From: Beroe ovata | Lineage: Eukaryota > Ctenophora > Nuda > Beroida > Beroidae | DNA length: 64,000 bases | Direction: 5' to 3' | Assembly: GCA_946803715.1 (NCBI GenBank) | Contig: CAMPET010000206.1 | Location: forward strand, 43,309-107,308 | Shown: positions 46,616-58,999 of the stretch, one piece after another | Layout: every line of letters starts with the position of its first letter | Numbering within the stretch: position 1 is the stretch's first letter | Notes under the pieces: generated by a model | The model's input: only the letters and a program-made list of their open reading frames with translations | Told to the model about the DNA's origin: nothing | Databases searched by the model: none | Program-made: the position numbers and the translations under genes

Positions 46616-49600
46616 TTAAGGGTCATTGAAGCTCACTAAAATGTACCGTGTCCCCTTTGTTATCTCCCTGCCCTCGTGATAGTGAGTTAGGCGTCCAGGA
46701 TGAATTAGAGTCCAACCAATCTGAAAACAAATTCGGTTAAACGAAGTATGTGAATCAATGAATCATCCTCAATAGAATCTTTCTCTCAAATGTGTGTCAT
46801 AACGCGTGGCATATCACGCAAACAATTGCGTGTGATGAGGTGCGTGATAAAATGCGTTAGAGGCATATCATGTATCAGATTTTACTCACATCAACATCTC
46901 TGACAAGACAGTTTTGTCTGATGAAGAAACTACCGCCGTCCTGCGATGAGAGTTTGATTTAAGTGAATTGTGTATATGGCGGAATAGTGAAGCATAAGCT
47001 TCTTTTCTCCAAATTGATAAAACGTTTTCTGTCAAATTGCCGTAGAATTTGTATGTGGAGTAATATTTGGCCTAACTCTTGACGGATAACTCCCTAGGGA
47101 AGCAAGATAGGGTCAAAATTCGATATGGAATCGATTCAGCGTCCAAAACTACATAGGAATTGATGGTATTTGCATGAAAATGTCCAACAAAAATTTTCGT
47201 CAAATTTCTGAGCTCAGTGGTAGAAAAGTCATCAGTGGACTCCACACTTTTATACTTCGTTTTTGGAGGTCTCTAATGAAGACTTCACTGGCACTTACGA
47301 AAACAATTTCCCACCAAATCATCTCTCCTACTCTCAGACTATAAGTTTCTACCCTTTTCATGATCATACCGGGTTCATACTCGCCGTGGAACCACGCCCA
47401 AATCACGATTTCAAACCCTTGGGAAGCAATCAGTACAAAAACACGAAAATCAGTCGGACACCATAATCGGAAAAATTATTTTCAAAGCACGATTAGTGGT
47501 AATAGGTGTTTCCGGCCTATTTTTTGACGTAGAATTCGAATCCGGAGGAATTTTGGGGCTAACTCATTCAGAAATTAGTAAAAATTCTAATTTCGTCCCT
47601 TATTTGACGTTGGAAGTCACATGACATACAGTTCCTCAGGGAAGCAAGATAGGGTCAAAATTCGATCGGGAATCGATTCAGCGTCCGAAAATACATAGGA
47701 ATTGATGGTATTTGCATGAAAATGTCCAACAAAAATTCAGATCGGTAGAAAGTCAAGTGAGAGCTCCTCATGGTTAATCACATTTTTCACTTCTCTCCTC
47801 CCATGAATAAATATTTACTCTGCTCGTGCTTCTGGATCTGGGCCAGAACAAATTGCTGCTCCTACCTCATAGTCGATGCCCTGTCGATTGAGCGCCGTAT
47901 TGGTAGTGAAGGTAGAGTGGTCATGATGGGGGACCAACTTCCTCTGACCCTTCTCATGGTACTTAACCACGAAGCTGAGCAGTGCGTTACCATTGAAACT
48001 ATAGCCCTCGAATACGCGTCGTTGTATTGGGGATACGTAATCCCGTAACACTTTCAACCACTCTTGCTGGGAATAGTGTGAGGCTCAGATCTGAGTAAAT
48101 AGCGTCACGTGGCCAAGTAACTTGGCGTGGCCAATAACTTGGCGTGGCCAAGTGTCCATAACAACATGACATTACATCATGTATTAAGCTCTGGAATCAG
48201 CATGACCAGGTTACACAGATCGAATCTTGATTAGATTAGGTGGCATACACGCCATGATTCTAGAATAACCTATGGGAAATAATAAAGGTGGCTTCAAATA
48301 TTCAAAAAGTCTAGATCACGAAAGAACTGCGAACTCATACCTATAGTACAACTCTCAAGTCCCGACCGACGATATACCTACTTACCTGGAAGTTAATCTG
48401 AGTGAAGTGGACATCGACTGTCGGTACATTCTCGTACCCTCCCGCGAGTCTCTGATCGTTGTTTTGTCCGGAACCGGCGAATATATCTCCCGGTATAGTC
48501 TCTAACTCGTGGATCATGTGCCACGAGAACTTGCCTGAGAGAGAGAGGAGTGAAATAGATTGTGCAGGTATCAATCGGGCCTTCTCTCCGAATAATGGTC
48601 TTCGTGTATCATGTTGGAAATTGGTGTTGGGATAAAAATGACAGATATAAAGTTCCGACGCGACAGTCATCTGACAGTTACTTACGACAGTCTCTACTTA
48701 CGTGACAAGAGTGGGAAGTGGAAAACATCAGGACAAGGCTGTGGGAATTCCGGACGTGTTTTGGACAGGAATTCATCATAGGAGGGGTGTATATAGTTGA
48801 GCTTCCAATCTACGGGATTGGTGAATATCTGCCATAGGTCGTTGTGTGTGTTGGCCGTGGTGTAATTGTCCATTTTCTGAAAAAACAAGCGATTGTCATT
48901 ATTCTTGTCATCTTAAGTGCCCAATTGATCACAATGATGGAGCACTATCAACTTCCTATTTCACATGAAGTTCAATTGCAATTCGGCAGTGGTTACGATT
49001 GTACGATGTACAATGTACATAACACACAATCGACCGTAATACATACAATTAGATATAATAGTGACGTCACTAAATACCTTCAAATGACCGTGTTTCTTCA
49101 GGTTAACCACATGCATGAAAACATTGTTTTTTCTCGCGTTTGCTGCGAATCCCACGTCGTAATTAATATCATCATAGGTTCGGTGTCGGAAACTCAACTT
49201 ACTGGGGAAATGGGAGAGAGTGTGAGGCTTTCAATATGGTTTAATTGGAAAATCTTTATTCATGAGAAGGCAATTATTTCCAAGCAAACACGTTAATATA
49301 CTGTCTGCATTGATTTGAGAAGAGATAGCGCCTGTGATTTGAAACCACGATAATTCGAGCAAACACAGAACAATACAGCTTACGGCTAGAACTGACCCAG
49401 AGTCAATGACATCGCCCCGTATGGCAACAAGATGGTTGATGAATGCCACATTCCACAATCCCTCACGTTCTCGTTTCACGATCTCTAGATAGTCACTGGA
49501 TCTCTTGTAGAACCCGTCATTGCTCACATCACCCCAGAAATTGCTCCAATACTGAGAGAAGCAAAGTGGCAATCGAACAACTTGGCAAATCAAAGCACTA

Positions 49601-52600
49601 AAAAGAAAACTGGGTACTTGGATTTTTCATCCCACTGATTTCCATGCAATATTCTTCAAGTTCAAGAGAAATCCTTGTGTTCGCATATACCTGTCCAGGC
49701 ACCGTAAGCTGTGTGGTAATCACCCCCTTGTTCCAGTAGATGAGATCAGTCAGGAGATTGTTATCAGTGATGGTGACGACACTGTCAATAGCAAAGTACC
49801 ATCCACAATCAACCTCTGCACACGTGTACATCGCTTCCTCCTGGAGTTCCATGAGCTTCCTCTTGGCGGTCTCCTGGTGGGAGGGGGACATGGATCATGT
49901 TGGGATTGTTATTTACTGGATGATGGTAGATTGTTTTACGTGTTCCACTGTTACGAGATGAATGGAGTTCGTGATAATAGTGGAGAAGCAATTGGCTGTC
50001 CGCCAGATATAGATAAGTAGCAGAACAAGATACATGGCACGTCCAATACCTTCGGTTGGAACAACTTGAAGCTGGCGAACTTGTTATCGGGGTTGTTGGT
50101 CACGTGATAATTCACCAGCTCCTGCACGTGATTTGCGTGATCCCACACGCGGTTGTACACACGCACGTGCCACTTATGTTGTGGGTAGTTCAGGGCGAAT
50201 GTCGTGTTGATGAAATAGTCGATAAACGGAGTTCGTTCTGGGAGGAAAAAGGTGTTGCCATGTGACCTTGTCTAATAATAATTAACAATTAGTTGAACAA
50301 TTATTGTTCCATGATCTGCTTCATATGAACTATGACTAAAGACCAACTCTGAATGCTTATCTTATTATGTAAGTGCAAAAGAAGACTCAGTTGAGACTGG
50401 TAACCACGTAGTCACGTACCGTTAATGAACATGGTGGTAAGAATAACGGGCAGGTTATCAGTATCATTAACATCAATCCTCTCATCAGTCTCCGAGCAGG
50501 ACAAACACTCCCCAGTCCGCCCTGATGTTGGGTCAAACCCGTGGGGGTAGTAGTTCCCGAACATNGTCCAAAAATACATAGGAATTGATGGTATTTGCAA
50601 GAAAATGTCCAACAAAAATTCAGATCGGCAGAAAGTCAAGTGAGCTCCTCATGGTTAATCACATTTTTCAATTCTCTCCTCCCATGAATAAACATTTACT
50701 CTGAGTCGGCTCGTGCTTCTGGATCTGGGCCAAACAAATTGCTGCTCCTACCTCATAGTCGATGCCCTGGCGATTGAGCGCCGTATTGGTAGTGAAGGTA
50801 GAGTGGTCGTGATGGGGGACCAACTTGCGCTGACCCTTCTCATGGTACTTTACCACGAAGCTGAGCAGTGCTTTACCATTGAAACTATAGCCCTCGAATA
50901 CGCGTCGTTGTATTGGGGATACGTAATCCCGTAACACTTTCAACCACTCTTGCTGGGAATAGTGTGAGGCTCAGATCTGAGTAAATAACGTCACGTGGCC
51001 AAGTAACTTGGCGTGGCCAATTGTCCATAACAACATGACATCGTGTATTAAGCTCTAGAATCAGCATGACCAGGTTACACAGATCTTGATTAGATTAGGT
51101 GGCATACACGCCATCATTCTAGAATAACCTATGGGAAATAATAAAGGTGGCTTCAAATATTCGAAAAGTCTAGATCACGAAAGACTGAGGTTTGCAGAAC
51201 TGCGAAATCATATGACATATAGTACAACTCTCGAGTCTCGACCCCCCCCCAGAATTTGAGGATATACCTACTTACCTGGAAGTTAATCTGAGTGAAGTGG
51301 ACATCGACTGTCGGTACATTCTCGTACCCTCCCGCGAGTCTCTGATCGTTGTTTTGTCCGGAACCGGCGAATATATCTCCCGGTATAGTCTCTAACTCGT
51401 GGATCATGTGCCACGAGAACTTGCCTGAGAGAGAGAGGAGTGAAATAGATTGTGCAGGTATCAATCGGGCCTTCTCTCCGAATAATGGTCTTCGTGTATC
51501 ATGTTGGAAATTGGTGTTGGGATAAAAATGACAGATATAAAGTTCCGACGCGACAGTCATCTGACAGTTACTTACGACAGTCTCTACTTACGTGACAAGA
51601 GTGGGAAGTGGAAAACATCAGGACAAGGCTGTGGGAATTCCGGACGTGTTTTGGACAGGAACTCATCATAGGAGGGGTGTATATAGTTGAGCTTCCAATC
51701 TACGGGATTGGTGAATATCTGCCATAGGTCGTTGTGTGTGTTGGCTGTGGTGTAGTTGTCCATTTTCTGAAAAAACAAGCGATTGTCATTATTCGTATCA
51801 TCTAAATTGCTCAATTGATCACAATGATGGAGCACTATCAACTTCCTATTTCACATGATGATGAAGTTCAATCGCAATTTGGCAGTGGTTACGATTGTAC
51901 GATGTACAATGTACATAACACACAATCGACCGTAATACATACAATTAGATATAATAGTGACGTCACTAAATACCTTTAGATGACCGTGCTTCTTCAGGTT
52001 AACCACATGCATGAAAACATTGTTTTTTCTCGCGTTTGCTGCGAATCCCACGTCGTAATTAATATCATCATAGGTTCGGTGTCGGAAACTCAACTTACTG
52101 GGGAAATGGGAGAGTGTGAGGCTTTCAATATATGGTTTAATCAGAAAATCTTTATTCATGATCAGGCAATTATTTCCAAGCAAACACATTAATAAACTGT
52201 CTGCACTGATTTGAAAAGAGACAGCGCCTATGATTTGAAACCACGATAATTTGTGCAGACACAGAACAATACAGCTCATAGCTAGAACTGACCCAGAGTC
52301 AATGACATCACCCCGTATGGCAACAAGATGGTTGATGAATGCCACATTCCATAGTCCCTCCCGTTCTCGTTTCACGATCTCTAGATAGTCACTGGACCTC
52401 TTGTAGAACCCGTCATTGCTCACATCACCCCAGAAATTGCTCCAGTACTGAGAGAAGCAAAGTGGCAATCGAACAACTTGGCCAATGAAGGGACGAATCA
52501 CGAAAAAGAAAACCGAATATTTAGATTTTTCATCTACTACTTCTCATCCCACATGATTTCCATGCAATAGTCAAGTTTAAGAGAAATCCTTGCGTTCGCA

Positions 52601-55339
52601 TATACCTGTCCAGGCACCGTAAGCTGTGTGGTAATCACCCCCTTGTTCCAGTAGATGAGATCAGTCAGGAGATTGTTATCAGTGATGGTGACGACACTGT
52701 CAATAGCAAAGTACCATCCACAATCAACCTCTGCACACGTGTACATCGCTTCCTCCTGGAGTTCCATGAGCTTCCTCTTGGCGGTCTCCTGGTGGGAGGG
52801 GGACATGGATCATGTTGGGATTGTTATTTACTGGATGATGGTAGATTGTTTTACGTGTTCCACTGTTCCGTGAATTACGAGATGAATGGAGTCCGTGATA
52901 ATAGTTGAGAAGCAATTGGCTGTCCGCCAATTATAGAGAAGTAGCAGAACAAGATATATGGCACGTCCAATACCTTCGGTTGGTACAACTTGAAGCTGGC
53001 GAACTTGTTATCGGGGTTGTTGGTCACGTGATAATTCACCAGCTCCTGCACGTGATTTGCGTGATCCCACACGCGGTTGTATACACGCACGTGCCACTTA
53101 TGTTGTGGGTAGTTCAGGGCGAATGTCGTGTTGATGAAATAGTCGATAAACGGAGTTCGTTCTGGGAGGAAAAAGGTGTTGCCATGTGACCTTGTCTAAT
53201 AATAATTAACAATTAGTTGAACAATTATTGTTCCATGATCTGCTTCATATGAACTATGACTAAAGACCGACTCTGAATGCCTATCTTATAATGTAAGTGC
53301 AAAAGAAGACTCAATTAAGACTGGTAACCACGTAGTCACGTACCGTTAATGAACATGGTGGTAAGAATAACGGGCAGGTTATCAGTATCATTAACATCAA
53401 TCCTCTCATCAGTCTCCGAGCAGGACAAACACTCCCCAGTCCGCCCTGATGTTGGGTCAAACCCGTGGGGGTAGTAGTTCCCGAACATGTTGAGTGCGTT
53501 CTTTGTGGGTCCGTTACCATGTAACACCTGCGAGAGATGGAGTGGTAACACATCGGCTGCTGTTACCACTTTGGCTGATACCCTGTTAAGTCTGAACAAC
53601 CTACGAGGAAATGTTCGTAGTAGGGGATGGTTAAACCGGGAACTTTGGAATTGTACAAGTTGTATCGTAAAAATGGGAGATCATTTCAAATTCAATAATT
53701 CCTCTAAAATTTCCTCTTACCACAGGCATAGTTCCCTGTTCCCAATTCGTGATCCTGTGGGCTCCAAACCCGAAGTCCAGCTCACGCATAGCCCCATGGA
53801 GGTTATGGAATATCGTGCTTGTCCCGTCTAGCTGTATCTTGTGAGCTGCCCGGAATTGAGTGTCAAGATAAGCGTGAGTGTAGAACAGCTGATCGTCATC
53901 TGTGTTTGATATAGCCTGGAATATAGTTATTGCAGTGAGAGGATGATCTATGAGCATTGATCACGCAAACATCACGCAAAATCCTCTCGCAATAATCACG
54001 CAATAATTGAGTGAATAATACCTCGTAGTTGAGAATTTTCCAGAATGTATCAGCGTATCCCATCATCATCCCAGAACAAAGATACTTCTTGCCCTTGATA
54101 TCAGGGTACTGGTCCTCTAACGATAGATCGGGCCAAAGATAGGATTCAGCGCCTGAGGAATGAGGGGTTTCAAAAACAAATAGCAATTATCTTGCCGCGA
54201 AATATGTCAAATTCAAAACCTCACTGGTCAATTGTCAATCACGATTCCATCACTTTACAACTCACTGATGAGAAATCTGGCTCCAGTTTTCCTAAATTTC
54301 TCCAGCAACTCGTCTTTATCTCCGAGGAAGATAACATCATAGCTGTCAGTAAACATGACAATTGTATTGCTGCTGTCTTGGTAGGGGATCATTGCTTCCT
54401 TGAGGAGGTTAACCTTATATCCACCACCAGGTTTCTCCATGTTACCACCCAGCCAGTCTTTGTGAAGGCCCAGAACCTGAGAAACACACAAGTGGGGTTG
54501 TCAGTCGCCGTGTTAGCTTGGTTGTTGTTTTTGGGGATGTTGCAAGTTGCTGTGTTGTTAGTCTTGTGAGTCGGGTTGTCAGTCACGTGATTTATGTTGT
54601 TAGTTACGAGCTCTAACAACTAGGTCACAAAGAAATTTAAGAAGTTAAAGAAGACTTCACAGATTTGTTAGCAAGGAGTAGATGTTTTTTATGAAAGAGC
54701 TTTCTACAGTCTACTTTCTCAAGCTCAAGTAATTCCGCATGGAAAGACACACTTCCTACAGATATTAACTGTTACAGGCATTCCCCAGCAGTTATTTTAA
54801 CTAATTGCTAATTAAGTGATTATCTAATTAGCTGATGTTGACACGATACCTATTATGACAGCATCTATACAGTGTGTCAAGTTATATTGTCACCAACGAA
54901 AACATTCCAGCGTTATCATAATTACCAATACTCACAACTTCGTATGATCTAGAAAACAGGAGGGAAGTTATGTTTCGTTTCAATCAAGTAACAATTCCGT
55001 GAGTGGTTTTCACAGAATTGGAAACGGGAAAATCCGTCGCTCATTGATCATTTCTGTGCGAATGACAATGACTGCGGAGGTACCAACCTGTAGGTACTTC
55101 TCCAAATCGAATATCCTCAGCGATCGGACATAGCGCAGGAATGGGTCGTTATCCTCTGACGCCACGGTGAAGATGATAAAGTTATCCTCCACGGGTTCAA
55201 CCTGAGGTTGTATTCCGTCCGAGACGCCATTGCTAACGTCACCGCTCTCCTCTATAGAGTTCATATCAACACCAATGAGACTGTGCGTTGTAGAGCACAG
55301 ACACAGTGACAGTAGCAGAGAGAAATACATCCTAGACAT
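46616..55339 (-). CDS. PLOD: Procollagen-lysine 2-oxoglutarate 5-dioxygenase (lysyl hydroxylase)
   Basis: Read from 55339 down: exons 55339-55088, 54476-54266, 54152-54022, 53915-53721, 53527-53344, 53161-52974, 52788-52606, 52447-52293, 52097-51974, 51766-51592, 51424-51276, 50952-50752, 46940-46890 and 46720-46616, giving 767 residues in phase. It starts with a signal peptide ([16 protein letters not shown]) for the ER. The glycosyltransferase part has [12 protein letters not shown] and TDDDQLFYT. The accessory domain has [15 protein letters not shown]. The dioxygenase part has [19 protein letters not shown], the iron-binding HHDHSTF, then [20 protein letters not shown], supplying the second histidine and the 2-oxoglutarate arginine. 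The enzyme hydroxylates collagen lysines, and PLOD3-like forms also glycosylate them. The equivalent of the accessory-domain DAD motif reads AIDSV. A second, nearly identical exon set (50564-47866) is treated as an assembly duplicate. Confidence 0.93.
47088..47745. repeat. Direct repeat pair of about 105 bases
   Basis: Segments at about 47095-47197 and 47639-47741 share AGGGAAGCAAGATAGGGTCA, ATCGATTCAGCGTCC and ATAGGAATTGATGGTATTTG with few differences. They lie in a large intron of the lysyl hydroxylase gene. A third partial copy begins at 50566, where the duplicated block starts. Confidence 0.8.
47683..53488. repeat. 2.9-kb duplicated block joined at a single N (probable assembly artefact)
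   Basis: Bases 47683-50564 and 50566-53488 are two copies of eight lysyl hydroxylase exons and their introns. Exons are almost identical (for example FNGNALL against FNGKALL, FKLFQ against FKLYQ), while introns differ by substitutions and indels. At N 50565 copy one ends inside the exon matching 53344-53527, at the point equivalent to 53488. Flanking sequence needed for an intact gene exists only once on each side. This fits two alleles or overlapping contigs laid end to end. Confidence 0.85.
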
Positions 55340-55694
55340 AGGGGGGATGTGTTAACTTTTGGAAAGAAAGACGTTATGTGTGTTAGTTCAGACTCGATAC
55401 TATAATAATCACTAATCAGGTCTCGATACTATAATTAGATCTCGATAACAATCGTTTAAAAGATGGAAATAAATTATGAATAAAAAGTTACATCAAATAC
55501 GGTTACAAATAGGTTTGAATTGCAATGATAAAATCATCCGTGATCCGTAGCCAGTGTACAGCAAACCGTCAGGCTTTTCCATACATATACACAGAAATAT
55601 TATGCAGTAGGAATGCACATAATTATTAATGTATTACGTCCGTCATACATAGGTGTCGAGAAAACCGCATATATAATATCGCCTCTCCACTCTA

Positions 55695-57671
55695 CTACAA
55701 GAAATACTGTAAAGGAGCAAAGTTATTGTACAAGTTATAAATCTGACTCGATCTGATTTGCTTGTCGGTTTTCTTACGAAGGAAAATCTTCCGTTCGGCG
55801 GGCAGCATCTTCCCTTTCAGTGTTCCGAACATGACAAAAGTCTCCCGGAGTTTTTTGGTAATCTCTTTGCTCTGTTTCCGGGCAAGAAGTGAAGGATGTT
55901 TGGCGAGGTGAGGCCAGGTTGGGACTACCATGGAACAGCTCTCACCCAGCCGCTCAAACATGGTGTCGTAAGTCAGTACCGGCGTCGAACCATCGCGGTC
56001 AGTTTCGTCTGTGTGTTCGGAGTCTGTGACCATGGGCTCTGTTGAAGGAGGGACTAATAGTCCCTGTGTGTCTGCTGATGTGTCTGTTTGTGGGTCAGGC
56101 TTGGACTGCAACTGATATGGCGAATGGTTTGAGTTGTAGCACCCGACTAGTTCATTTAACTTTGAGATATGGATATTCTTGTAGATTGCCTGCAATGAAC
56201 AAGGGGATAACGGTATTGTTATCAGCTAATCTATCCTTGAAAGTATGAAAAACATAGGTACTATACCGAGTATACAGAAAGAAGAGTGAGCTTGAGAACA
56301 CGTTTGATGTGTATCATGGTGTGGTCCACTATCACATTCTCCACATCAGTGAAAACTGTGTTGTAAATACCAAATATCAGGGGTAACATCTTCTCCTGCA
56401 CACATCGTGGACCAAGCTGGGCGGAGAAAGCATTTCATAAGAATACAAACATTTGAAGGTGTCCACAACTTATGTCACTCGTGACCCAACAAAAGGCTCA
56501 CCTTTGACAACAGGGTCAGACTTCCCAACGCACTGAGTGATGATTCATCACTTTCCACAGTCTCTACACAGAACCGGGTATACTTTTCATAATAACGTGT
56601 ATTCCTGGTGGTTATTAATGATTGAGTAACCCTGTGAAATAGATGGTTGATGTTATTTATGAGAGAAAATCACCTTTTCCAGTTCGCTAGGCATACCTAT
56701 CTTCAAATTTGAGGATTATGTAAGCAGTGACATCTGAACTATGCTCAATGACACCTATTGTGTTTACAGCAGATTCTCTGCTATCAGTCCAGTCACAACA
56801 CATTGAGTAGCATTCATCAAGCAGGTTTGGAATAAAGGGGTCCAGGTAAATCTCATCGTTCTGCAGTATGTTTTTGTATGCCAGGAGCAGTTGTATTGTG
56901 TTTCCTAGAATAAGGCTCAGTTATAAAGAAGTGATTGAGTTCAATTTCCATACAGAACATATTTCTGGGTATAGGTAACAACTTACCTGATAATAAGACA
57001 TTGTCTCTTAGTCGTAGGTCTATGAACTGCAAAAGATAGGGAAGAATTATACTAATTCTCTTGCTTGCTCTCATCTCTGTAAGAGCTTCTTCTAGAAGGT
57101 CATTGTTTTTGGATGTTAGCTGAGAACACATTGTGACAAGATATCTGTGTGCAGTTGGGGAAAGGAGTGAGGATGAATCTCTTGATCCAGAATTTTCTGA
57201 TGTCAATGTCACTTCAAGATTAAGTGGTGGTGCTGTACATTCAGTAGTTGCTCCATGAGTCAAATCATACAGGTCTACTTCAGAAACATCCTTGTAAAAG
57301 ATTGTTTCATGAGTATTCATTCTTATGAGGTCTGATTCAGTTATGGAAGGAGACAAGGGCATGTTCAAAAGCTCAGAAGCTTCCTGAAGATGTCGCAAGT
57401 TTAGTTCAGGGCAATGTTCAACTCTCTGGAATATTCTTGCAGTACTGAAGATATATTTCATTGAAATACCATTTCATTGTTGTAGAAAGTCATATCTGTG
57501 CATAGGGAATATAGAAACCTATCATGGAGATAACGAAAATTACCTGATGAGCTTGCTCAAGTTGAATGTTGCATCTTCACATAGTCTTTCCACACATGTC
57601 ATATCAGATAATGAAATTCCAAGTTCATCTGTGACTTTATCCACAGAATGTTCAGGAAGAAGGACATGCAT
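55695..57671 (-). CDS. TAF6/TAF6L-type TBP-associated factor (six exons)
   Basis: Read from 57671: exons 57671-57544, 57444-56987, 56904-56697, 56631-56502, 56416-56267 and 56189-55695 give 522 residues in phase. The N-terminal histone fold reads LGISLSDMTCVERLCEDATF through TARIFQRVEHC, as in TAF6. The middle part (VDLYDLTHG, then LLEEALTEMRASKRISIILPYL and LAYKNILQNDEIYLDPFIP) matches the TAF6 HEAT-repeat region. TAF6 sits in TFIID and TAF6L in SAGA. The short length and divergence favour TAF6L but do not settle it. The C-terminal exon is Ser/Thr/Lys-rich. A short tandem-free 355-bp gap separates it from the lysyl hydroxylase start on the same strand. Confidence 0.82.
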
Positions 57672-57985
57672 TGCCTATTATTACTTCAGTTCAACACAAT
57701 ATAGCTAAGATAAGATAATATTTATGGTGTGAGACCATCACAGCATCACAAGGATCTAGAAAATTTGTATTGCTTCCATAGAAAATTTGTGAAATAAAAA
57801 ATAAGTACAACAATTATGGTATTCAATTATCACTCATGACTCAGCTCAGACACATTACACACAATCTCCATCACCACTCAAAAATTTGATTGCACTGAAA
57901 CAAGCCCATTCCTCAAAGACTCGGATTTGAATTTCTGAAGATTAATTTTAAAATTTTGCTGAGCATTGCTTGAGCTTCTGACATA
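57672..57985. other. TAF6-like gene upstream region
   Basis: AT-rich sequence upstream of the - strand gene, presumably holding its promoter. No TATA box is obvious in the expected place, and no gene is seen. Confidence 0.4.
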
Positions 57986-57989
57986 AGAG

Positions 57990-58380
57990 GGCTGCGCACA
58001 AGAAACAGTGGACAGATAACATCCGGCAAGCGCTAGCTGCCTGCGCGGCTTTGCCTGGCGATGCTAGGCCCAGCTGACGCGAGAATGATTTGCGGCGCGC
58101 GCGCAATGAAATTTTCGACAGGGGCTATTATATCATCGACAGCCAAGCGCGGCTCCTTTTTGACATTTAATTTCACTATTTCATTTTCAGGTCACCGAGC
58201 AAAATTAAAATGGCATGAGGCAGGGGTTTCAGCTAATCAGCTTAGGCCATGGCTGTCGATGATAGCCCCTGTAGAGAATTTCATCGGATCGCGCGCGCCG
58301 CAAATTATTCTCGCTGGCGCCGCTCGCGTCACTGCGTCAGCTGGGCCGGGCCTTGCATCGCCAAGCAATTAGGGGCCCCT
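57990..58380. mobile_element. CG-rich foldback element, second locus
   Basis: Begins with the MITE arm sequence AAGAAACAGTGGACAGATAA (about 57999-58018), then GATGCTAGGCCCAGCTGACG (about 58060), GCGGCGCGCGCGCAATGAAA and TCGACAGGGGCTATTATATC. From about 58248 these blocks come back inverted (GGCTGTCGATGATAGCCCCT, GCGCGCGCCGCAAATTATTC, GTCAGCTGGGCC, GCATCGCCAAGC). It combines sequences of both elements at 9.1-9.8 kb, so those are probably parts of one composite family. The 103-codon frame here is a palindrome by-product. Confidence 0.7.
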
Positions 58381-58999
58381 AATTGCAGGGTCTAACTATA
58401 TCATATCATTATCATCGATTGACAAATAAGCTGAGCTGAGTATAAGCTTCAGGTCACCTGGTCACAGGGTTGAAATAGAATAAAGACTTTAACGTACACT
58501 ACTGTAACTGTAACTGTAAAGTGTAAGTGTACTGTGCACAAGTACTATTTTTTAAGTATAAGTATTACTAAAACGAGAAACGAGCTAATAGTAATACTCG
58601 ACTTTGGACTTCAACTTTGAACTTCAAAGCAAAGCAAAGTTGGACTGTGCAGCAGGTGTAGATTCGATTTCGATTCATGAAAATCCCAGCCATGGCCATT
58701 GTGCATTGTCTTCGAAATCGAAATCAAACGGACATGATGAACTAGAAATTCATTCTTCATGCAGCTCGAAAAGCTGCATTGGCATGATTGAGCAGCAGAA
58801 ACATTCAGCAACATTCAACTCCACTATTCAAGGAAGGGTCCAACATAATATTGATAATGATTAACTGGGACTGGGCGGGGTGGGATGATGGTATGTGAAT
58901 TTCATTTTCATCGTTCGGCATACGGATGAAGTCCGAGTCATTGGTGATACTGACAGCTGATTGTCAGTACAATGTCTGTCATTGACAGTCAGATCATAT
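58381..58999. other. Spacer downstream of the Ly6-like gene
   Basis: Low-complexity GTAACTGTAACTGTAA and CTTTGAACTTCAAAG-type short repeats occur at 58500-58640. No gene is supported. Confidence 0.5.

Noticed and set aside
47770-50265. + strand frames opposite the lysyl hydroxylase exons, and the same set in the second copy
   Set aside because: Antisense shadows of the - strand exons; duplicated because the block is duplicated.
58061-58372. 103-codon + strand frame
   Set aside because: Reads along both arms of a foldback repeat; not a gene.
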